A stretch of 64,000 nucleotides of DNA from Lachnospiraceae bacterium. GTDB lineage: Bacteria; Bacillota; Clostridia; Lachnospirales; Lachnospiraceae. The stretch lies in NCBI GenBank assembly GCA_017540605.1, contig JAFYAS010000033.1, forward strand, positions 1 through 64,000, in the 5' to 3' direction. This document shows positions 1 to 7,029 of this stretch, piece by piece. A program made the translations under genes and the position numbers. The notes beneath the pieces are model-generated. The model was not told where the DNA came from and ran no database searches. It saw only the letters and a list, made by a program, of their open reading frames with translations. How positions within the stretch are numbered: position 1 is the stretch's first letter; each line of letters begins with the position of its first letter.

Positions 1-331
1 CATACTTGTTGAACCAAGTCTGGAATATGCCGAGGATCTATGGGCGTTCAGACAGGAAATAATAGATAAAGATGCTGATAATGAAGATCAATTTGCTGGA
101 TGCATGTCACTGAATTCAAGTAGTTCTGCTGACGAATGGATTCGAATATGTTCTCTTAGAAAATCTGAACGAATGATTAATGTCGCTTCGGACTATGCCA
201 GATCCATTGGTTTTGAAAGGATTTATATTATGAGCGGTGAACAGGGATTGTATGAGAAATACGGGTTTGAAAAAATCGGTGATTTCAAAACCGTATATGG
301 AACTGAGGACCAGTTGTTTCAAAAAAACTAG
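1..331 (+). pseudogene. Short chimeric remnant of GNAT acetyltransferase genes, 5' end outside window
   Basis: The frame is open from base 2 to the stop at 329-331 (109 codons). Its first part (ILVEPSLEYAEDLWAFRQEI, then CMSLNSSSSADEWIRICSLR) resembles the N-terminus of one GNAT family. From about codon 56 onward it reads like the C-terminal end of a different GNAT protein (YARSIGFERIYIMSG, LYEKYGFEKIG). The acetyl-CoA binding core expected between them (V-x-x-x-x-R-G-x-G/A) is absent, and the total is too short for a working GNAT domain of about 140 residues or more. I infer a deletion that joined two acetyltransferase genes or collapsed one. The true start lies just upstream of the window. 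Confidence 0.55.
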
Positions 332-485
332 CGTGATAACACCACCATGATAACAATTTGATAACATTAGCTGATACAGTCCGTGTGATATGGACAGCTG
401 AAACCAAATGGAATCAAATCGTGACAGAGAACCCTAACAAAAATGTTTAAGACACAGGTTTAGATAGGAAGCTGGAATAACATAC

Positions 486-507
486 ATTTGTCCTTTGGAG
501 GACAAAT
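486..507. other. Stem-loop in the 280-bp gap before the GNAT gene
   Basis: ATTTGTCCT (486-494) and AGGACAAAT (499-507) form a perfect 9-bp stem with a TTGG loop. No T-tract follows directly, so it is a weak terminator at best; it could be an operator. The rest of 332-611 shows no coding potential. Confidence 0.4.
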
Positions 508-545
508 TAGGTTCCCAAGGACAAAAAAAACCCTACAAACCGTAA

Positions 546-574
546 TTTATATACTATGTATTTTGTGGTATGAT
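546..574 (+). promoter_or_regulatory. Candidate promoter for the GNAT/fliB pair
   Basis: TATGAT at 569-574 lies about 40 bp before the start at 612 with a weak TTTATA-like -35 at 546-551, 17 bp apart. The surrounding TTTTGTGGTA resembles the string just ahead of the -10 box at 17874 (TTTTGTGGTAAAAT), suggesting a house-style promoter context. Confidence 0.4.
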
Positions 575-611
575 ATAAGACACAGTCTTATGATTATTTC
601 GAGGAGCGTAG

Positions 612-1373
612 ATGATGTTCAAAGATTATTATGAAAAGCTTTTAAAACAGTTGGCTATAGAATTAAACTGTGATCCTTCGGATTTTATGAAAAAAGAAAA
701 CGTCATCACAAGGTCGGTGTTGAATGAAGGAAGAAGGATATACAGTCCTGATAAACCATTTCTGCAAATGGCGACCTGTGGAGTGAATACAGTTATCATG
801 GCTGATGAATGTCTTCATGAGTTTCTTCGTGAATGGGTGGGAGATGTAGAGGGGCATCATCTTTTTGAGTTTGAGAGCCTTCCGCAACTAAATGAAGAGT
901 TGAATCGCTATGGCTATCAGTTGAATCCGACGCATCATATGTTCTTACCTTGCCGTGAGATCAGGGTAGAAGAACGTTTTAAGGTTAAGTGGCTATATGA
1001 CAGTGAGATCGACAGGTTCTATGGTGATCCTCGTTTTCCCAATGCGATAGCTTATCCCAAGCCCTGCCCGGCGCGCCCTGACAGGATCGTAGTTGTAGCG
1101 CTCGATGGGGATAATATCATGGGTATGGCAGGGTGCTCGGAGGATGGCCCACATTGGCAGCAGATAGGAATCGATGTTCTGCCTGAATATCGCTCGCAAG
1201 GGATAGGAGCTTATCTTGTGACCCTTCTAAAGAACAAGATCATAGAGATGGGTGACATCCCCTTTTATGGAACCGGCGCGGCAAATGTTCATTCACAAAA
1301 TATTGCCATAAAAAGCGGTTTTAAACCGGCATGGGTGGAAACGGAAGCCGAAAAGATTGCAAGTGAGGTATAG
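612..1373 (+). CDS. GNAT family N-acetyltransferase
   Basis: A 253-residue protein whose C-terminal half (about residues 150-245) has the GNAT fold signature: a beta strand VVVALDGDNIMGMAG, then IGIDVLPEYRSQGIGAYLV with the R/Q-x-x-G-x-G acetyl-CoA pyrophosphate loop (RSQGIG), then NVHSQNIAIKSGFKPAW, the usual N-x-x-S/A-x-x-x-x-x-x-GF end. The N-terminal half is not recognised and may set substrate choice. GAGGAG at 601-606 precedes two in-frame ATGs (612 and 615), either of which could be used. It is separated from the next gene by only two bases, so the two are probably co-transcribed. The substrate cannot be read from sequence. Confidence 0.85.
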   Translation: MMFKDYYEKLLKQLAIELNCDPSDFMKKENVITRSVLNEGRRIYSPDKPFLQMATCGVNTVIMADECLHEFLREWVGDVEGHHLFEFESLPQLNEELNRYGYQLNPTHHMFLPCREIRVEERFKVKWLYDSEIDRFYGDPRFPNAIAYPKPCPARPDRIVVVALDGDNIMGMAGCSEDGPHWQQIGIDVLPEYRSQGIGAYLVTLLKNKIIEMGDIPFYGTGAANVHSQNIAIKSGFKPAWVETEAEKIASEV

Positions 1374-1375
1374 GT

Positions 1376-2473
1376 ATGTTAATCCGAAAGCAGACCGGAT
1401 ATGATGAATTTGTCTGCATAGCCGACAAATGCCCCAAGTGCTGTTGTATAGGCTGGCAGATAGTCATTGATGAGAAAAGCATTGAAAGATATAATAGGGT
1501 CACAGGTGAGTTTTCGACAAAGCTTAAAGCTGGTATAGATACTGAGGAAAGCAGTTTTCTACAGAATCATGCCAGATGCTCTATGCTTGGAGAGGACGGT
1601 CTTTGTGAGCTTCAAAAAGCTATGGGAGAGGAGTATCTTTGCGATACCTGTCGTAAGTACCCAAGGCATGAGGAGGAGTTTTTGGATCTTCGTGAAAGGA
1701 CACTAAATCTTTCCTGTCCCGAAGTCGTAAGAATGCTAATTGAGCCGACCTATGATTTTGGATTCACAGAAGAAGAGAATGACGAATTCGATGATCCAAG
1801 TGAGTTTGAGGATTGTGATCTTTTCCTTCTTGATGAATTGGCATATTCCAGAGAAAAGATTGAGGCATTTATAAAGAACCGGGATATTCCATTTCAAAAG
1901 CGACTTGCCATGATAGGTGCAGCTGTCTTTGATATGCAGAGTGATTATGATTTTGGAAATGTAGAGCTTATAGGGGCAACCTGTGAGAGATTTGACGATC
2001 CTAAATGCCTTGAAGCTCCAATACCTATAGAGAATATCGATCCTCTTAATGCTACAGGTATTCCTATGGATCACTCTTATGCCTTAGACAGCCTTTCCTT
2101 TCTTTATGATTTGGAGGTCCTTGAGGACTCTTGGAGTGATATTATCAAAGAAACCATGGATTGCTATTCATCAAAGGACGAGAACTCTGCAGAATGGAAA
2201 GAGGCTGTTCATCCGGAGGATCAAAAGGTCCAGGCTATATTCGAAAAGGTCTTTATAGCTTTGCTTTATACATATTTTTGCGGAAGCGTATACGATGGGC
2301 AGATATATGCAAGATGTATGATCGCCATCTGGAGCGTCAGATGGATTATGATGATCTATAAAGCGACGGATCTTACTATTGAGCAGGTTATCTATCTGTA
2401 CGCAAGAGAGATAGAGCACTCAGATGAAAATATCAATGCTCTTATTACAGTATTTGAAGGCGAACTTCCGTAG
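1376..2473 (+). CDS. fliB: FliB-like flagellin lysine-N-methylase
   Basis: This 365-residue protein has the cysteine pattern of the FliB family near its start: C-IADKCPKCCCIGWQIVID, then CSML, GLCEL, and CDTCRKYPRH around residues 60-105. In Salmonella FliB methylates lysines of flagellin; other bacteria carry homologues. The cysteines probably bind a metal or Fe-S cluster. The remainder is acidic and largely helical with no other recognised domain. No flagellar gene lies in this window, so either the flagellin locus is elsewhere or this homologue modifies another surface protein. It follows the GNAT gene by two bases with the Shine-Dalgarno GAGG inside that gene's end. Confidence 0.8.
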   Translation: MLIRKQTGYDEFVCIADKCPKCCCIGWQIVIDEKSIERYNRVTGEFSTKLKAGIDTEESSFLQNHARCSMLGEDGLCELQKAMGEEYLCDTCRKYPRHEEEFLDLRERTLNLSCPEVVRMLIEPTYDFGFTEEENDEFDDPSEFEDCDLFLLDELAYSREKIEAFIKNRDIPFQKRLAMIGAAVFDMQSDYDFGNVELIGATCERFDDPKCLEAPIPIENIDPLNATGIPMDHSYALDSLSFLYDLEVLEDSWSDIIKETMDCYSSKDENSAEWKEAVHPEDQKVQAIFEKVFIALLYTYFCGSVYDGQIYARCMIAIWSVRWIMMIYKATDLTIEQVIYLYAREIEHSDENINALITVFEGELP

Positions 2474-2527
2474 AGATTTTTAACGGTTCGGGATATAAAA
2501 AGAAATTTATTTGAAGGAGATAATTTT

Positions 2528-4249
2528 ATGAAAAAACTGCTTTATACTTTTTTTATATGCGCTATGGTTATGTTTATCGGTGGCGTCACCTGTGATGCTA
2601 TAGTCCCCTACGATAAGATTGAGCTTGGCAAGAACAACTATGATAAAAATGGCGAGTTGTCCTTTGGATATTCGGTTAAGGCGATTTATGAAAGGGTATT
2701 TATCGCCAAGGATATATATGAATCTGAGATCAACACCTTATTTACTCTTGAAGTATATGATGAGAATACCAAGGCAAATGTGCAGAAGAAATGTGTTTTT
2801 GTAAAGTATGGCACGAAGGATATTTATGCTGTACTTCCGAAGACTCTCAGTATTCCTAATGCTCAGGGTGTGAATGAAGACCTTCCCGTAACCTGGGGAG
2901 AGATTCCTGAGGGGGCTTTACTTCATCCGGCGGGCTTTGAATTTCAGATGGATATGACTACCTCAAATGGTACGGAAAAGCTCCTTGTCTTTGAGCTACC
3001 CTGCGAGAAGTTAAACACTCTTACAAATGCAGAGGGACTTTCCTTCAAGAAACAGAATGATCGTTATGTAGGGGAAACAGCTACGGGATATTTTAAAAAG
3101 CTTAAGAATCGCAAGATATTTGTCCTTGGAAACGGATCAAGATTGGTAAATGGATGTGCCACCTTTGATAATGATATTTATTGCTTTACAGCAGATGGAA
3201 TGTGTCGCTACAATGAATACTATGGCGGTTACTATTACGGCAGTGACGGAAAGCGTGGGGCAGGTAAGAGCTACAGCTGGACCAAAGAGGGTGGGATCAA
3301 ATATTATGCAGATCAAGAAGGCAATAAGGTGAAGCTTTGCTATGCCTTTATCGATGAAAAGCTCTACTTTTTTGATGGAATGGGAAGATTAAGGCAGACC
3401 TTTGAAGAATCCTCCTATGATCTTTCCGAGGGGAAGCTTTTGATGGGGGTTTTGAATACTGACACTGTTTCTGATAAAAAGATCATGGAGAGACTTGATA
3501 AGATCAGAAAAAAGGCGAAGAAGAAAGCATCAGATAAGAATGCACTTCTCTTTGTGGAAATCTCCAATAAAGAGCTTAAGGTAGTTAAGGACAAGAAGAT
3601 TGTTTCCAAGGTAAGAGGTGCAAAGCTTTACACCTACAATCTTGAGGCTATAAGAATAAAGAGCGGTGAGGGAAAGCTTACCAAGAAGAACAGCAAGCAG
3701 GTATTTAAGTATTTTAACGGCAAGCTTGCAGAGGAGGCTCTTATCGAAGCGGATGGAAAGATATACTATTGCGATTACTATGGTGAGGCTAAAAAATTCG
3801 TGGATGGTATGGAGGTTACCTATGGCGGAGTAGTATATAGGATCAAAGGCGTAAAGTTCAAAAATGGTCTTATGTCAGCCGGACATGCGGAGGCGGTTAA
3901 ACTCGCAAAGAGTAGTCTTCAAAGTGTGTATGTAACAGACGTGATCCCCACAGTTTCGGATATAAAGGTAACTGTCATAGCCCCTTCATTTGTTAAGGGT
4001 AACAGAAGACTTTTGACTGCAAAGATTGGTGAGAATGTTAAAACCATAGGTAAGGATGCCTTTAAGGGCTGTACCAGTCTTGCAAATGTGTTCTTTGATA
4101 CTGCAAAGCTTAAGGTCTCTACCGTTGAGAATGCTTTTTCAAACGGAAAGAGAAGTGTTGCGGTATATGTACCGGCAAAGAAGGCAGAGGCATATAAGGA
4201 AGTACTAAAGAAACTTGGAGTAGGCTATCCAAGGATCACAAAAATGTAG
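2528..4249 (+). CDS. Secreted protein with BspA-type leucine-rich repeat region
   Basis: A 573-residue protein with an N-terminal signal peptide (basic KK, hydrophobic YTFFICAMVMFIGGV, then CDA). A long central region (residues about 30-440) is not recognised; it contains a tyrosine/glycine-rich stretch near residues 225-250 and a Lys-rich segment near 325-340. The C-terminal 120 residues look like BspA/LRR_5 repeats: KIGENVKTIGKDAFKGCTSL is the hallmark 'I-x-x-x-A-F-x-x-C-x-x-L' unit, and the last unit ends in VYVPAKKAEAYK. There is no LPXTG or obvious C-terminal anchor, so it is probably released or held non-covalently. AAGGAG precedes the ATG at a normal distance. Confidence 0.75.
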   Translation: MKKLLYTFFICAMVMFIGGVTCDAIVPYDKIELGKNNYDKNGELSFGYSVKAIYERVFIAKDIYESEINTLFTLEVYDENTKANVQKKCVFVKYGTKDIYAVLPKTLSIPNAQGVNEDLPVTWGEIPEGALLHPAGFEFQMDMTTSNGTEKLLVFELPCEKLNTLTNAEGLSFKKQNDRYVGETATGYFKKLKNRKIFVLGNGSRLVNGCATFDNDIYCFTADGMCRYNEYYGGYYYGSDGKRGAGKSYSWTKEGGIKYYADQEGNKVKLCYAFIDEKLYFFDGMGRLRQTFEESSYDLSEGKLLMGVLNTDTVSDKKIMERLDKIRKKAKKKASDKNALLFVEISNKELKVVKDKKIVSKVRGAKLYTYNLEAIRIKSGEGKLTKKNSKQVFKYFNGKLAEEALIEADGKIYYCDYYGEAKKFVDGMEVTYGGVVYRIKGVKFKNGLMSAGHAEAVKLAKSSLQSVYVTDVIPTVSDIKVTVIAPSFVKGNRRLLTAKIGENVKTIGKDAFKGCTSLANVFFDTAKLKVSTVENAFSNGKRSVAVYVPAKKAEAYKEVLKKLGVGYPRITKM

Positions 4250-4258
4250 GTAAGTGAA

Positions 4259-6802
4259 ATGAAACGTATTACACTGGGCGTTCTCGCACATGTTGATGCG
4301 GGAAAAACAACCTTATCAGAGGCCTTGCTTTATGAAAGCGGAATGATCAAGAGCGTCGGCAGAGTTGACTCTAAAGACGCTTTTCTTGACGTGGATGAAC
4401 AGGAGAGAGCAAGAGGGATCACTATTTTTTCTAAGCAGGCTATCATCAATTATGGGGAAATGAAGCTAACGCTTTTGGATACTCCGGGTCATGTGGATTT
4501 TTCTGCTGAAATGGAAAGAGCTCTTTCGGCTATGGACTATGCGGTGTTGGTCATAAGTGGGTCTGACGGAGTTCAGGGTCATACCATCACTCTGTGGAGA
4601 CTATTAAAGCGATATAACATACCCACCTTTATATTTGTAAATAAGATGGATCTGGAGAGAAGGACAAGATCTGAGCTGCTTCTTGATATGACAAAGAACC
4701 TTGGAGGCGATTTTGTTGATTTTTCAAGAGAGGTCGATGATGACTTTTTTGAGCAGATCGCAACCTGTGATGAAGAGCTTTTAGATCATTATCTTGGTGG
4801 TGATGAGATAGATGATGTGGATATCGCCAAGCTTGTTAAAGCAAGAAGCTTGTATCCCGTATATTTTGGCTCTGCTCTAAAAATAGAGGGAGTGAAGGCC
4901 TTACTTGAAGGTATTGAGAGGTATAGCTTGTCTTTTGGAGATGAAACCGCTCCCTTTGGAGCAAGGGTATATAAGGTGACAAGAGATGCAAAGGGTGAGA
5001 GGCTTACCTTTATAAAGCTTACCGCTGGAAGTCTTAAGGCGAAGGCTTTAGTTGGAGATGATGGAGAAAAGATAAATCAGATCAGGATGTATTCGGGAGA
5101 GAAATATGAGAGCGCGGATACAGCCTATGCCGGAGAGGTTTGTGCTGTCACAGGTATTACAAGCCTTAAGTCCGGAGATGTGTTGGGAAATGAGCATGAA
5201 AGCCTTCCTCCATCTCTTGAACCTGTTCTGACATATACCATTATTCTTCCCGATGAGGTATCACCTATCGTGATGCTTGACAATTTAAAAAATCTGGGTG
5301 AAGAGATTCCTGAGCTAAATATCACCTGGCAGGAGGAAACAAAGACCATTCAGGCCATGATCATGGGAGAGGTACAGACTGAGATTTTGAAAAATATTGT
5401 AGCTGACCGCTTTGGAGTGGATATTCGTTTTGGAGAGGGTGCCATACTGTATAAGGAGACCATAGCTGATACGGTTTATGGTATCGGGCATTTTGAGCCT
5501 CTCAGACATTATGCTGAGGTGCATTTGAAGCTTGAGCCTGCCGAAAGAGGCAGTGGTCTTCATTTCCTTGCTGATTGCAGTGAGGATATTCTTGCGAAAA
5601 ACTGGCAGAGGCTTATTCTTACGCATCTTGAGGAGAGAAAACACACCGGTGTTTTAACCAATTCACCTATTACGGATATGACTATCACTGTGGTTGCGGG
5701 ACGGTCTCACACCAAGCATACAGAGGGTGGAGATTTTAGAAAGGCTACTTACAGAGCTGTCCGACATGGGCTTATGCAGGCTGAAAGCGTACTTTTGGAG
5801 CCGTACTATGAATTCAGACTTGATATTCCCTCTGACTGCATAGGACGAGCCATGACTGATGTGGAGGCAATGTTTGGAAAATGCGAGCCTCCGGTGATAG
5901 AGGGTGAAAAGGCAGTACTTACGGGAACTGCACCTGTATCCACCATGAGAGACTATCAGATACAGGTCAATTCCTATACCAAGGGAATGGGCTCTATTGC
6001 ATTTACGGTGTCAGGCTATGATATATGCCACAATCCTAAAGAGGTGATAGAGCGTATCGGCTATGATCCTGATTCGGATACAAGAAATCCATCAAGCTCG
6101 GTATTCTGTTCTCACGGAGCCGGAGATATCGTCCCCTGGTATGAGGTAAATGAAAGAAAGCATGTGGATTGCTTCTATCTTGATGGTTATGTGGCGCCTG
6201 AGACCGTTATGAAGCCCATAAACGGCAGAGGCTCTGTGGATCTATCCATAGATCTTGAGCAGATAGATGCTATTATAAGTCGAACCTCTCATGCCAATGA
6301 AAAGGCGGGTAAGCATGCCTATAAAAAGACCAGACCTGAGCTTTATCAAAGCTACAAGGGTAAGGAAAGAAACAATAACGGAGAAAAATATCTTATCGTT
6401 GACGGCTACAATATTGTTCATGCTTGGGATAATCTAAAAGAGCTTTCCGAGACAAATCTTGAGGCTGCGAGGAATGAGCTTATGGATGTGCTTACCGATT
6501 ATCAGGGCTTTACCGGTGTCGAGGTTATCCTTGTTTTTGATGCCTACAAGGTGAAGGGAAGCCTTGGCGAATTCTTTGATTATCATAATATCCATGTGGT
6601 TTACACAAAGGAAGCCCAGACAGCAGATGCCTATATTGAGCAGCTGACTCACAAGATATCGAAGGAATATCAGGTGACGGTGGCGACATCAGATGGACTT
6701 ATTCAGCTTATCACCAGAGGACAGAATTGCATGGTGATGTCTGCAAGAGGTCTCAAGGAAGAAATAGAAAGAGTGCGAGCCGGAGGACTTAGAAATATAT
6801 AA
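4259..6802 (+). CDS. Tet(M)-like ribosome-binding GTPase fused to a C-terminal NYN (YacP/Rae1-like) nuclease domain
   Basis: An 847-residue fusion. Residues 1-640 follow the EF-G/ribosomal-protection layout: G1 AHVDAGKTTL (10-19), G3 DTPGHVDF (from 74), G4 NKMD (128-131), then domains II-V. In the loop where Tet(M) carries its tetracycline-displacing motif (Ser-Pro-Val-Ser-Thr), this protein has GRSHTKHTEGGDF (481-493), so classical resistance is doubtful. After a basic linker, residues 711-847 are a NYN domain: YLIVDGYNIVHAW (D715), VILVFDAYKV, ADAYIEQL and VATSDG supply the acidic residues of a PIN-like nuclease site. B. subtilis YacP/Rae1 is an A-site mRNA endonuclease. I infer a factor that enters the A site and delivers an RNase there. 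Such fusions occur in Clostridia; their role is not settled as far as I know. Confidence 0.85.
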   Translation: MKRITLGVLAHVDAGKTTLSEALLYESGMIKSVGRVDSKDAFLDVDEQERARGITIFSKQAIINYGEMKLTLLDTPGHVDFSAEMERALSAMDYAVLVISGSDGVQGHTITLWRLLKRYNIPTFIFVNKMDLERRTRSELLLDMTKNLGGDFVDFSREVDDDFFEQIATCDEELLDHYLGGDEIDDVDIAKLVKARSLYPVYFGSALKIEGVKALLEGIERYSLSFGDETAPFGARVYKVTRDAKGERLTFIKLTAGSLKAKALVGDDGEKINQIRMYSGEKYESADTAYAGEVCAVTGITSLKSGDVLGNEHESLPPSLEPVLTYTIILPDEVSPIVMLDNLKNLGEEIPELNITWQEETKTIQAMIMGEVQTEILKNIVADRFGVDIRFGEGAILYKETIADTVYGIGHFEPLRHYAEVHLKLEPAERGSGLHFLADCSEDILAKNWQRLILTHLEERKHTGVLTNSPITDMTITVVAGRSHTKHTEGGDFRKATYRAVRHGLMQAESVLLEPYYEFRLDIPSDCIGRAMTDVEAMFGKCEPPVIEGEKAVLTGTAPVSTMRDYQIQVNSYTKGMGSIAFTVSGYDICHNPKEVIERIGYDPDSDTRNPSSSVFCSHGAGDIVPWYEVNERKHVDCFYLDGYVAPETVMKPINGRGSVDLSIDLEQIDAIISRTSHANEKAGKHAYKKTRPELYQSYKGKERNNNGEKYLIVDGYNIVHAWDNLKELSETNLEAARNELMDVLTDYQGFTGVEVILVFDAYKVKGSLGEFFDYHNIHVVYTKEAQTADAYIEQLTHKISKEYQVTVATSDGLIQLITRGQNCMVMSARGLKEEIERVRAGGLRNI

Positions 6803-6809
6803 AAATCAG

Positions 6810-6927
6810 TTGCTCACTTGTTGCGCTTTTTGTGATAAAATGAGCAAAGGTGCGTCATGCTTGCATGAAACGTACTTTTGCGAAAAACACACGGAGCCGT
6901 AAGGCGACGTGATATATTAAAGTGCGA
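6810..6927 (+). other. Structured intergenic region ahead of the HD-GYP gene
   Basis: The gap 6803-7029 carries nested inverted repeats. TTGCTCA (6810-6816) matches TGAGCAA (6841-6847). GCAAAGGTGCGT (6844-6855) pairs throughout with ACGTACTTTTGC (6870-6881), using two G-U pairs, and encloses a second stem CATGC/GCATG (6856-6867). A third hairpin follows, CACG...CGTG around GCC-GTAA-GGC. The two larger structures share 6844-6847 and so exclude each other. I do not recognise a riboswitch class. Confidence 0.5.
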
Positions 6928-6947
6928 GTGATTGGGCAGTTTCGAAA

Positions 6948-6976
6948 TTGCTGAACATTTACGAATAGTTTAAAAT
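6948..6976 (+). promoter_or_regulatory. Candidate promoter for the HD-GYP gene
   Basis: TTGCTG (6948-6953), 17 bp, TAAAAT (6971-6976), about 50 bp ahead of the start at 7030. The -35 match is only 3 of 6. Confidence 0.35.
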
Positions 6977-7029
6977 ACATTTTTAATGAGGGGTTGTGTA
7001 GAATTATTCTGCACAAAGAGGACAGGATC

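Noticed and set aside
4259-6802. Tetracycline resistance gene tet(M)/tet(W)
   Set aside because: The GTPase part is clearly related, but the tetracycline-displacing loop is not conserved and a nuclease domain is fused on; I call it Tet-like only.
6803-7029. c-di-GMP riboswitch before the HD-GYP gene
   Set aside because: The hairpins do not show the GEMM tetraloop/receptor strings, so only an unassigned structured region is reported.
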